Below are positions 6,054 to 13,534 of a DNA stretch of 23,033 bases, in pieces. The notes below the pieces were generated by a model that made no database searches, had not been told where the DNA came from, and saw only the letters and a list, made by a program, of their open reading frames with translations. This DNA comes from a virus, in IMG/VR virus record IMGVR_UViG_3300027777_000155, positions 1 to 23,033 of that record; one strand, given 5' to 3'. Both the position numbers and the translations under genes were made by a program. How positions within the stretch are numbered: the stretch's first letter is position 1; the number at the start of each line of letters is the position of its first letter.

Positions 6054-6331
6054 CTGATACAGACTCAGGCTGGCGCAAGCGTCAGATTGCCCTTGACCAA
6101 AAGGCTGAGAACGCCCGTGAGTTGGGGCTTGACTATGATGCAGCCCAAGAGAAGGAGGCGTGCGCAAAGTTAATTAAGTCGGCGCAAGGAGTGCTTGAAT
6201 CGACTGAAATAGCTCATCGACCACCGCTACGCGACTTGCTTGAAGTTGGGCGCATGGTGAGGGTTCGTCTTCACGCATTAGCGGATTTAAAAGACGCATT
6301 AGCCGCACACGGCATAAAGGAAACAACATGA
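6050..6331 (+). CDS. Helical hypothetical protein
   Basis: 93 residues from ATG 6050 (MTDTDSGWRKRQIALD). An in-frame ATG 30 bases upstream lies inside the previous gene and is less likely given the ATGA junction at 6050-6053. Nearly all helical, Glu/Ala/Arg-rich, one Cys. Ends ATGA-coupled to the next gene. No family recognised. Confidence 0.6.
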   Translation: MTDTDSGWRKRQIALDQKAENARELGLDYDAAQEKEACAKLIKSAQGVLESTEIAHRPPLRDLLEVGRMVRVRLHALADLKDALAAHGIKETT

Positions 6332-6699
6332 CTAAAGACGAAGCATTGAAGCAGGCGCTCCAAGCGTTGGAAAGCCACATTGTTTGGTTTTCCCGTGACA
6401 CTATGATTGGAAAATCTATGCGTGAAAAAACAGATAAAGCCATCGCCGCTATCAAAGAAGCCTTGGCACAGCCAGCACCTGTGCAGGAGCCTGTGGTTTG
6501 CAAGCATGAGTGGTTTCGCACAGGTGCAATGGAGCCGGGGAAGTGCAGATGTATCAAATGCGGGGTATGGAATAACACTACCTCCCCACAGCGGCAATGG
6601 GTAGGGCTGACTCGCAAAGAAGTTTATGATTTATATGACTCAGATTTTGAAACTTTTCACCAAAGCATTGAAACCAAACTCAAGGAGCTGAACACATGA
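6328..6699 (+). CDS. Three-part hypothetical protein with a Cys/His zinc-ribbon-like centre
   Basis: 123 residues. N-terminal helix (MTKDEALKQALQALE...) and an AIAAIKEALAQPAPVQEP linker match a modular phage family that mixes short blocks. The centre, C-K-H-E ... C-R-C-I-K-C-G (about 58-78), could bind zinc. The C-terminal block WVGLTRKEVYDLYD is another recurring block. AAGGAAA precedes the ATG. ATGA-coupled on both sides. Modular make-up is seen; zinc binding and function are inferred or unknown. Confidence 0.65.
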   Translation: MTKDEALKQALQALESHIVWFSRDTMIGKSMREKTDKAIAAIKEALAQPAPVQEPVVCKHEWFRTGAMEPGKCRCIKCGVWNNTTSPQRQWVGLTRKEVYDLYDSDFETFHQSIETKLKELNT

Positions 6700-6851
6700 A
6701 CACCGAAGACGACGAGTTCAATCGCATTGAAATGGAGCAACGTGTCCGTGCTAAACAAAAAGAAATGTTTGGAATTCCGTTCATCACGCAAGAAGAACTG
6801 CAAGAACTTTTAAAAGACGAAGATGAAGTCCAGACACCACGCGATACGTGA
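6696..6851 (+). CDS. Small acidic protein, 51 residues
   Basis: Begins MNTEDDEFNRIEMEQRVRAK, strongly acidic with EELQELLKDEDEVQ near the end. AAGGAG precedes the ATG; start overlaps the upstream stop by ATGA. It overlaps the next gene by 29 bases in another frame. No family recognised; acidic small phage proteins sometimes act as protein inhibitors or DNA mimics, but nothing here proves that. Confidence 0.55.
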   Translation: MNTEDDEFNRIEMEQRVRAKQKEMFGIPFITQEELQELLKDEDEVQTPRDT

Positions 6852-7047
6852 CTTACTGGCGGCATCCGAAGATGGCCTTACGGTAACCGAAATAGCCGAG
6901 CATTTTGGCGCAACTGCTGACACTATCTGTAAGACGCTAAAAACCGTTTGCGGCGTGTACATTGACCGTTGGACGGGGCCAAACCGAGGCCAGTATGCGG
7001 CAGTCTATGTGTGTGTGGAGACGCCTGAGAACGCTCCACATCCTTAG
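6823..7047 (+). CDS. Winged helix-turn-helix DNA-binding protein
   Basis: 74 residues. Residues about 7-42 (IRDLLAASEDGLTVTEIAEHFGATADTICKTLKTV) form a helix-turn-helix with the turn near HFGA, followed by a beta wing (GVYIDRW...AAVYVCV). The fold fits a small transcription regulator or replication accessory protein. It is the last gene of the early cluster and its stop overlaps the endolysin stop from the opposite strand. It is the best candidate in the window for binding the operator near 2270, which remains untested. Weak ribosome site (GACGAAG). Confidence 0.7.
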   Translation: MKSRHHAIRDLLAASEDGLTVTEIAEHFGATADTICKTLKTVCGVYIDRWTGPNRGQYAAVYVCVETPENAPHP

Positions 7048-7466
7048 ACGTAGGGGCGAGTTCCAGTACGGTCAATAATCAGCTTACTCTTGCGTGGTGC
7101 AGCACCAACCACGTTGGGTATGCTGATGTGGGTCCATCGGTCAAATTCTCGAATGATTTGGTCGTAGGGCAAGTTGATAAGTGCTTTGACCACTTGGTCA
7201 GGCGTCATTCCAGGTACTCGGAAGTCTGCCGCGCAGCCCAATCGGTGTTGAGAGGTATCTTTGGAACCAACAGCATCGTTGACCGCTTTAGATCGGAAGG
7301 CAGAGTTGACAATGATGAGCTTTCCTCCAAGTACTGTTTTGACTTGCTCAAGAAAGTTTGCAAGACGCTGAAGGTTACTGATTTCATTTTGTGTTGGAGT
7401 ATTGTCAAGCTGGCGGTGATCCGTGTATGTCAGTTCGGCAAGTGTGAAATGAGGCGACAAATTCAT
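7044..7466 (-). CDS. Endolysin, M15-type D-Ala-D-Ala peptidase
   Basis: 140 residues. Peptidase_M15 pattern: SAFRS-K-VN-x-x-G (55-67), SQHRLGCAADF (72-82; zinc ligands His74 and Asp81) and WTHIS (111-115; His113). N-terminal FTLAELTYTDH is typical of the family. It should cleave peptide stems of peptidoglycan. No signal peptide is visible, so it needs the holin to reach the wall. ATGA-coupled to the holin upstream. Last gene of the late block; no cell-wall-binding domain, consistent with a Gram-negative host. Confidence 0.9.
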   Translation of the reverse strand: MNLSPHFTLAELTYTDHRQLDNTPTQNEISNLQRLANFLEQVKTVLGGKLIIVNSAFRSKAVNDAVGSKDTSQHRLGCAADFRVPGMTPDQVVKALINLPYDQIIREFDRWTHISIPNVVGAAPRKSKLIIDRTGTRPYV

Positions 7467-7870
7467 GTCCGCGCAACGCCGTTAAGTTTTTCAATTGTTC
7501 GCAAACCGCCGATACCAAGCATACCCATTAACACAGGGGTCATTTCAGACAGATCGGCAGGGGCCAAATTCAAAGAATGTTCAAAATATGCAGCCGCAAA
7601 TAAAGCAATCTTTAATCCAATCCAGTTCCAAGCGCAAGCCGCGCCGCATACCCAACCAATAAAGGGACGCCAGCCAGAAACAAACACGCTGGTGCTTGCC
7701 GCCTCAACCTTGTTAATCTCCATCTGCCCAGCCATTGCGGCCAGTTCACCAGACTGTTGGAGTTTGATCAGTTCCAGTTTTGCAGTTGCCGCCTGCACAG
7801 GATCAGGCCACACCCGATCAATGACTTTGCCGCCGATGTCCAGCAATGCTGATACGGGGTCAAGGCTCAC
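7463..7870 (-). CDS. Holin of the 3TM (GTA holin) family
   Basis: 135 residues from a GTG start. N-terminal amphipathic region (1-55), then SGWRPFIGWVCGAACAW (65-81), a marker of the 3TM holin family, with hydrophobic segments about 69-86, 87-98 and 112-123. It should form membrane pores that release the endolysin. The start GTG overlaps the upstream stop (GTGA at 7867-7870), with AAAGG before it; no nearby ATG fits. Adjacent endolysin confirms the lysis role. Confidence rests on the WRP motif, hydrophobic pattern and context. Confidence 0.85.
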   Translation of the reverse strand: MSLDPVSALLDIGGKVIDRVWPDPVQAATAKLELIKLQQSGELAAMAGQMEINKVEAASTSVFVSGWRPFIGWVCGAACAWNWIGLKIALFAAAYFEHSLNLAPADLSEMTPVLMGMLGIGGLRTIEKLNGVART

Positions 7871-8088
7871 TTATCAACCTTTGCATCTAGTTTGTCAAAG
7901 ATTTTACCGAGCATTTCTTTAATGTCATCAATGTCTCGGCGGTAGTCGTCCTTGGATACGTAGGTGCTGGGCATCGCCCTGACATCCGTGTCAAGGCGCT
8001 CAATCGCTTTGGTAATGTTGTTCAACACCCATCCTCCAAGGAAAGCAACCAAACCGAGAGCAACGTTGATGATTTGTTGGGTATCCAT
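7867..8088 (-). CDS. Small membrane-anchored coiled-coil protein of the lysis cassette
   Basis: 73 residues. One N-terminal transmembrane segment (about 6-25, VALGLVAFLGGWVLNNI), then a charged helical tail with YVSKDDYRRDIDDIKEMLGKIFDKLDAK (43-70), likely a coiled coil. The shape fits a lysis accessory or spanin-like protein, but there is no lipobox and no nested Rz1-type gene. Proteins of this shape commonly precede phage holins. Stop overlaps holin GTG; start overlaps the stop of the upstream ejection protein by one base (TAATG). Confidence 0.65.
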   Translation of the reverse strand: MDTQQIINVALGLVAFLGGWVLNNITKAIERLDTDVRAMPSTYVSKDDYRRDIDDIKEMLGKIFDKLDAKVDK

Positions 8089-10487
8089 TATTGTGCCAAT
8101 GCGTTACGGTTTTGTTGGGTAGGAGCTAATTGGTTAGTAGGTATGTCTGAAACAAAACTAAAACCTGCTGCACCAGCGCGGCCACCAAGTGAACTGGAAT
8201 AAGCTGTAATGCCTTGCAATAACAATCTACGAGCCATACCTAATTTTTCACTGTCAGGCACACGTTTAGCTTCTATAGCAGCCAATTGTTGGGCTATTGA
8301 ATTAGCCTCATCTTTACCTAACATGCCAAATTTTTCTAACGCAGGGCGCATATTTTCGTTAAACTTTTGCGTAACGCCTTTGCTACTGCCTAATTCAGAT
8401 GCAACTTGGCGCACAGCATCAAACACTGCTTTTTTTGCTTCAGGCGAGCGTTCTATAATAGGCGCAATTGCAGCCCATTTTTCCATGTTGCCGCCTTCTA
8501 TAGCGTCCCTGACATTTTTTAATGGGCCAGATGTAGAATTCCAAATGTTATCCGCTGCTTTAGCGGCTTCTTTTGTAATTAAACCCGCCTCATTTTTTGC
8601 CGCTGTTGCTTGTAAATTGCCTGCTTCTAATTGTTGAGCAGCGTTAGCTCGCGCGGTTTTAAGTATGTTCGCATTGGCGGTACTTAATTGTTTAATGCCA
8701 CCACCAAGGTTAGCCACAGTACGTTCGCCACTTTCTAGCGTAGTGCGATATTTAATAACGGCATCTCTAACTTCAGGGACCGCGCTCAAAAACTCGCTGT
8801 TAGCGGTCATCCAGTTTCTAACTTGTTTAGATGTTTCTTTGGGTGCTAATTGATTAGCAGCGTATTGTTGCGCCGCCTTAAGCGCCAGTTCTTTGCTGCC
8901 CACCATCTCTATAAGCGCGTTATAGTTTTTAGGTGTAGAAAAAAAGTAATCTGGCAGTTTTGATGGATCGCTGGCAAATTGCGTTAGCGCACCTTTATCT
9001 AAACCTGTTAATTTAGCGCCAGCTTTTGATCCAAAGACTTCTAAGCCTGGGCGTGAATCAGCATACTGGGTAAGCAACTGTGTTTGTGGTTCGCCAGCAA
9101 AATCTTTTTGAATTTGCGACAACAAACCGTAGTATTTTTTTTGCGCTGTTTGACCAATAGCTTTATAGCCTTCATCGGCCTGACCACGAAAAGCCTCGCC
9201 AAGCATACGCCTAGCATCGTCTATAGCTTGAAAACTAGGACCAACAGCCGCAGCGCCTGGTGTTTCGCTGTAAACCATTTGACCTGACGCAGGGTCAAAA
9301 GTAAAGTTTGGAGTAGCTTCGCCACCAGCACTGGTTTTTATTTGGTCAAGTATTTTTTGATACGCCGCCGCTACATCTTTAGAATGTACACCTGGTTTTA
9401 ATTCACGTTCTAGGCTTGCAACAATTGATTTATAAGACGGCAACGTTGTAACTGACTCACCTTTAGATTCGCGGCCAGATACAATTTCATTTACTTTGGC
9501 CTCTGTAGCTTGGTATTGTTTAGCGGCGGCTGTTCTTAACTCACCTTCACGTGCTGCGGCAGCAGTTTGCAAATCTTGGCCAATTACATGCAAAGGTTTG
9601 TTTTCGCCTACCGTGTCAACAGTGCCTCTTGCTTTGTTTATTACATCCGTTTTTAGGTTAGTAAGGTAAGTAATAGCATCAGCGCGAGGTTGGCGGCGTT
9701 GGCCTACTGAACCTAATTCAGCATCCGCAGCTTGTTTGGCGGCTATCATTGTTTGATTAGCAGAATCATGCAACGCAGCCGCTTTAGCCGCAGCAGCAGC
9801 GCGTGTTGCCGCCGCGCCTTTTTCCATTTCCATGCCAAGTATTAACATGGCTTTATCAGGGTCTTGCTCGCCCATCAACTTAGCGGCTAAACTTTCTACG
9901 TATTTTTTTTCTGCCGTACTCAAACTGCCTTTTGAATTGGTCAAATTAGCCATAAGGTCTTTGGCAAAATTTATTCCAGAAGTGGCAACTTTTCCCGATA
10001 TCATTAGTTTGGCGGTGTTTAACGCCAATGGGACAAATTCAGGGGTTATAGCGCCACCAACCAAACGTGCGGTTTCAGCAGTAACTGGGCCTGCACCCAT
10101 TTGCTCTGCAACTTGACCAGAAGTTTCACCCATAAGGCCGCTAAAACCACCAGTAACAGCACGGGTTGCAGGCCCAACTTGTTTAGTCATTTGGCCCATG
10201 ACATTAAGAGCACCGCTTATAGGCCTTAACGCCGGTACAGCTTGTGCAAGTGTTGAAGCGCCTTGCAAAATTTGTGGGCCAAAGTAACCCATCACACCGC
10301 CTAAAGCACCAGCGCCGCCAATAGCTTCAAGGCTTTCTGTGCCGGTTGTTTTACGTGCGCCGCCATATTTTTGTGTGGCTAATGGGTTACCCATAGCCGC
10401 CCCACCAGGGGTTGACTCCCACAACGCTTGTAACTCAGTTTGGGACGTTGGCGCTGAGTCCCACAATTTTTGCAGGTCTTCAGCCAT
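8088..10487 (-). CDS. Large internal/ejection protein (gp16-like position)
   Basis: 799 residues. Begins MAEDLQKLWDSAPTSQTEL. Contains a glycine-rich hydrophobic stretch (about 57-80) that could insert in a membrane, a long Ala-rich helical stretch (about 225-275, RAAAAAKAAALHDSANQ...) and further Ala/Lys/Glu helices to the end. No enzymatic motif is visible. Size, composition and position last in the virion block, after gp7- and gp20-like genes, match the P22 order of ejection proteins (gp7, gp20, gp16), which leave the capsid with the DNA. Sequence identity to gp16 is not evident. GAGGAG before the ATG is a strong ribosome site, suited to a structural protein. Confidence 0.7.
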   Translation of the reverse strand: MAEDLQKLWDSAPTSQTELQALWESTPGGAAMGNPLATQKYGGARKTTGTESLEAIGGAGALGGVMGYFGPQILQGASTLAQAVPALRPISGALNVMGQMTKQVGPATRAVTGGFSGLMGETSGQVAEQMGAGPVTAETARLVGGAITPEFVPLALNTAKLMISGKVATSGINFAKDLMANLTNSKGSLSTAEKKYVESLAAKLMGEQDPDKAMLILGMEMEKGAAATRAAAAAKAAALHDSANQTMIAAKQAADAELGSVGQRRQPRADAITYLTNLKTDVINKARGTVDTVGENKPLHVIGQDLQTAAAAREGELRTAAAKQYQATEAKVNEIVSGRESKGESVTTLPSYKSIVASLERELKPGVHSKDVAAAYQKILDQIKTSAGGEATPNFTFDPASGQMVYSETPGAAAVGPSFQAIDDARRMLGEAFRGQADEGYKAIGQTAQKKYYGLLSQIQKDFAGEPQTQLLTQYADSRPGLEVFGSKAGAKLTGLDKGALTQFASDPSKLPDYFFSTPKNYNALIEMVGSKELALKAAQQYAANQLAPKETSKQVRNWMTANSEFLSAVPEVRDAVIKYRTTLESGERTVANLGGGIKQLSTANANILKTARANAAQQLEAGNLQATAAKNEAGLITKEAAKAADNIWNSTSGPLKNVRDAIEGGNMEKWAAIAPIIERSPEAKKAVFDAVRQVASELGSSKGVTQKFNENMRPALEKFGMLGKDEANSIAQQLAAIEAKRVPDSEKLGMARRLLLQGITAYSSSLGGRAGAAGFSFVSDIPTNQLAPTQQNRNALAQ

Positions 10488-12367
10488 TATTTTATCTCCT
10501 CAACAGTTCCATCGGCTTTTTTACCTAACGTGCGCCCGTTAACCACTTTAGTTTCTACGTATTGGCTAGACGGCGATAACCCTTGCACAGCTGCTGGCGT
10601 TAAATACCGCGATTTAAAATCAGTGCGACCAGTGCCTGCACTATATTGTTTCTCTAGCCCGTTAAGTTGTCCTCCAATTAACTCTTTATAGTTAGCAACT
10701 ATACCTTTAAGTTGTTCGGGAGAAGAGGCTGCCAAAATTGTTTTCTTAAGTGCCACACGATCAGCCAACGCGCCAGTGCCTGGCACAACAGACGCAACAA
10801 TTTCGTCGGCCAAAATTTCTTTGACCGCATTAAAATTACCAGGCGCGGGTTTGCCAGTTTGTGTTTGAATATATTGAGACACGGCATTGATAGCGCGTAC
10901 ATCACCTGATTGCAACGCATCTGCGGCTTTTTCAAGTGTAGTAAAGTGATCCATTACAACGTTAAGCGAACGTACTTTATTTCCTTGTATGCCTTGGTTA
11001 AACGCTTTTACTGCTGACGTTTGTAGGCCGTAATCGCTGGCTTTAAAGTCAGGTTTCATTGCAATAACTTCATTCATTATGCGAGTTGAATTTGGACCTG
11101 TAAGCGGCGGTAAGTTACCTTCAGCAATGTTCTTTGCCGTTGCCCTGTCAGCCAATGTTAAGACTTGTTTACCTTGGATGTTACCTTGCGTTTTAGCTTT
11201 TGATGCGGCCAATACTTGATCTTCGCTAAGGCTAGACAAATTTAGTGTTGGGTTGGCTTTAATTGCCGCAACGTACATTTTGGCGTTAGAAGCATTTAAT
11301 TTATTAACAGGTATTTGGCCTGACTCTACGGGGCCACCAGGACCAAACAAAAGCGCAGAATCTGTGTCACTTAACCCTAACATAGCGCGAGCAGTTCCAG
11401 TAGGCGATTGGTTTAACGCAAATTGACCTTGAGGCCCACCACCTGCACCGGCAAGGCGGGTAACAATTTGATTGCCGTTTGCATCAACGCCGACCACATT
11501 TTGCATAGCAAGGCCGGGATGCAAGTTTCTTATGTCTCGTTGCAATTGAGCAATAACTGCTGGCGGCGCTTTATTAGCTATAGCAATTTGCAACTCGCGC
11601 TGCATTTTCATTGATTGAGATTCACCAGCCGCAAGTGCTTGGTCATACGCTTGAATGCGAGGATCAGTTGGTGGCACACCACTTTCTATTAACGCAGCGC
11701 GTTCTTGTAAAAGTTTACTTGTAGGAGACGGAGTAGGGGGTGCAGCCGGTGCGGTAAACAAAAGTTTATTATCTCTACCAACAAGCGATGCGCCAGGTGC
11801 CACAGAAACTGGGCGCATATCGGCAGCGCTTGCGCCTGCTTGAGACAATAATTGTGCGCGATCTTGTGGGGGCAATTTCAAAAGTTCTTGAACTGTACGG
11901 TCAGCTTGTTCGGGGGTGAAGATGCCATCAATTACAGAATCTTGGCCCCAAGCCCTGACGTTATCGTCAGATGGGTTTCGTGACAAATTTCGTTTGGCTT
12001 GGTCTACAAATTTAGATTGCGCGTCTTTAAGGTCAAATGCCTGTTTCTTTTTTAACGCGTCAGCAGCCTCTAATTCGCGCCGTGTTTTTTCAATGCCAGG
12101 CAATTGAGCGCCACCACCACCGGCGGCCACAAGGCCAGTCAGTTTGTTGTAATCAATTTGGCCCGTAGCTAGGTCTACTGATTTGGCATACGCATCGGCT
12201 AAAACATTTTGCGTGGCCTCTGTACGCTGGGCAGAACCAAGCTGATACTTTGCCAAAGCGTTTTGATTTTGAGCATTCTGAATCTGAGCAATTTGGCCGT
12301 ACTGGGCTATAGGGTCAGGCAACTCAATGCCTCTATAACTTAATGCGATGTTTGGATCGAGTGCCAT
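10487..12367 (-). CDS. Internal/ejection protein (gp20-like position)
   Basis: 626 residues. N-terminus MALDPNIALSYRGIELPDPIAQYGQ followed by Gln/Ala/Asn-rich helices is a recurring start of podovirus internal proteins that I recall from betaproteobacterial phages. The middle is Pro/Ala-rich (about 200-220) and the rest alternates helical and Gly/Asn-rich parts. No catalytic motif. It lies between the gp7-like gene (9-base gap) and the 799-residue protein (one-base overlap), so all three are probably made together and packaged for DNA ejection. P22 gp20 is shorter (about 470 residues). The assignment is by position and composition. Confidence 0.65.
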   Translation of the reverse strand: MALDPNIALSYRGIELPDPIAQYGQIAQIQNAQNQNALAKYQLGSAQRTEATQNVLADAYAKSVDLATGQIDYNKLTGLVAAGGGGAQLPGIEKTRRELEAADALKKKQAFDLKDAQSKFVDQAKRNLSRNPSDDNVRAWGQDSVIDGIFTPEQADRTVQELLKLPPQDRAQLLSQAGASAADMRPVSVAPGASLVGRDNKLLFTAPAAPPTPSPTSKLLQERAALIESGVPPTDPRIQAYDQALAAGESQSMKMQRELQIAIANKAPPAVIAQLQRDIRNLHPGLAMQNVVGVDANGNQIVTRLAGAGGGPQGQFALNQSPTGTARAMLGLSDTDSALLFGPGGPVESGQIPVNKLNASNAKMYVAAIKANPTLNLSSLSEDQVLAASKAKTQGNIQGKQVLTLADRATAKNIAEGNLPPLTGPNSTRIMNEVIAMKPDFKASDYGLQTSAVKAFNQGIQGNKVRSLNVVMDHFTTLEKAADALQSGDVRAINAVSQYIQTQTGKPAPGNFNAVKEILADEIVASVVPGTGALADRVALKKTILAASSPEQLKGIVANYKELIGGQLNGLEKQYSAGTGRTDFKSRYLTPAAVQGLSPSSQYVETKVVNGRTLGKKADGTVEEIK

Positions 12368-12376
12368 AATTTAACC

Positions 12377-13066
12377 TTAAGTAGGTGTAAAGTAAGGATT
12401 GACAACTGCGTTATAATCCGCCCCGTTACCCCCACGCAACGCGGCCAAAAGATCGTTGCCTTGGTTGTATCTCATGTATTGACTTGCACCCCCACCAAAC
12501 GCATTTGCCACGCCCATATTGCCAGCCGCTTGCGCTGCCGCGCCGCCAGTAATCATGTTGCCTGCATTGGTTGCATAGTTTTGTCCCGCTTGAGCAGAAA
12601 GTGCATTTGCATTTGTACCGTAGCCAGCAAGCGTCATGTAAGGCGAAAGCGTAGCTTGCCGTTCGGTCTGATAGCGGTTAAAAGCATTTTGGTATTCTTG
12701 CGAACCCATGTCTTGGCCAAATGCTGTAGCAGCGCGTAAGGCATTACCTGAAATTAAACCACCACGGACAGCAGCACTTGCATCTAAGGCTTTTTGACCT
12801 TGCTTTAAACGAAACCCGTAACCAGGGTCTTGCGTAAACGCATTCATGTCAAATGGCTTGTAATCAGCCATGCTTTCCAACTTAGTCAATGCTCGACCGC
12901 CAGCTTCACGCCACGGACGTTGCTGTTCGTTGGTTATGTCAAATTGCTCTCTTTGAAGATCGGCTGCGCGTCTTGCTGCATTGGCTTGTGTATCGGCAGC
13001 ACTTTTAGCTGATGCTGCGCCGATAACAGTGCTACCTATTATTGTACCGGTTACTGGATCAGGCAT
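12377..13066 (-). CDS. DNA transfer (ejection) protein, P22 gp7-like
   Basis: 229 residues from ATG at 13066. A longer frame from 13153 is rejected because GGGAG lies 8 bases before this ATG and the extension overlaps the upstream gene. N-terminus MPDPVTGTIIGSTVIGAASA then a helix ending in QREQFDITNEQQRPWREAG is the typical pattern of the gp7 family; the length equals what I recall for P22 gp7. Residues 165-210 are Gly/Ala-rich. In P22 gp7 is a virion protein needed to deliver DNA through the envelope. Followed by the gp20- and gp16-like genes in the P22 order. Confidence 0.82.
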   Translation of the reverse strand: MPDPVTGTIIGSTVIGAASAKSAADTQANAARRAADLQREQFDITNEQQRPWREAGGRALTKLESMADYKPFDMNAFTQDPGYGFRLKQGQKALDASAAVRGGLISGNALRAATAFGQDMGSQEYQNAFNRYQTERQATLSPYMTLAGYGTNANALSAQAGQNYATNAGNMITGGAAAQAAGNMGVANAFGGGASQYMRYNQGNDLLAALRGGNGADYNAVVNPYFTPT

Positions 13067-13529
13067 GATTGATCTCCCAATTTTCAAAAGTTTCAAAAGC
13101 GTAGAATTCGCGGATTTCGCGGGATACTTTACGCATGTGATCAAACCCACCAATCAAAAACGCGGTGGCAATGTGAATCTCAATCCCCAAATTGCGGATG
13201 TGAAACGCAAGATTTCTCAAGTGCTTTTTGTCGCTTTTGCACATTTCATTGGCGTCATGGAATCCGTTTATGGACGCCATGATCAACGGTTGATAATAGG
13301 TGTAGTTTGCCACAAACCAAGGGTTTGCGGGAAGCACAAACATCAACGAGGTAAACACCCGATTAACGTGGGCGTCCTCAATGGGGACATCTTTGTCAAT
13401 CAGATCATCCCAAAGTTCCACGGCGTCAAAAAAGCAATTCAAAAAGTCAATGGCTTTCTGATCCCCCAAGCACCAGTTGCGCTTGTTGGTTTGGTTTTGC
13501 TCTTGCCACTCTGGCGTCATTGTGGGCAT
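13059..13529 (-). CDS. Helical hypothetical protein with DDLID motif
   Basis: 156 residues, all-helical in appearance and rich in Phe, Trp, His and Asn. AVELWDDLIDKDVP (36-49) carries a DDxxD pattern; a second polar stretch, FHDANEMCKSDKKH (90-103), contains conserved-looking acidic/amide residues. The family is one I recognise only as a recurring hypothetical of podovirus tail regions. It sits between the tailspike gene (5-base gap) and the gp7-like gene (8-base overlap). No ribosome site is obvious. A virion, chaperone or metal-binding enzyme role are all open; nothing in the sequence decides. Confidence 0.65.
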   Translation of the reverse strand: MPTMTPEWQEQNQTNKRNWCLGDQKAIDFLNCFFDAVELWDDLIDKDVPIEDAHVNRVFTSLMFVLPANPWFVANYTYYQPLIMASINGFHDANEMCKSDKKHLRNLAFHIRNLGIEIHIATAFLIGGFDHMRKVSREIREFYAFETFENWEINHA

Positions 13530-13534
13530 GTTGT

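Noticed and set aside
7128-7922. 264-codon plus-strand frame
   Set aside because: Lies antisense to endolysin and holin, whose motifs are clear; no domain pattern and no ribosome site.
13067-13153. N-terminal extension of the gp7-like protein
   Set aside because: Overlaps the preceding gene; GGGAG supports ATG 13066 and the family starts at MPDPVTG.
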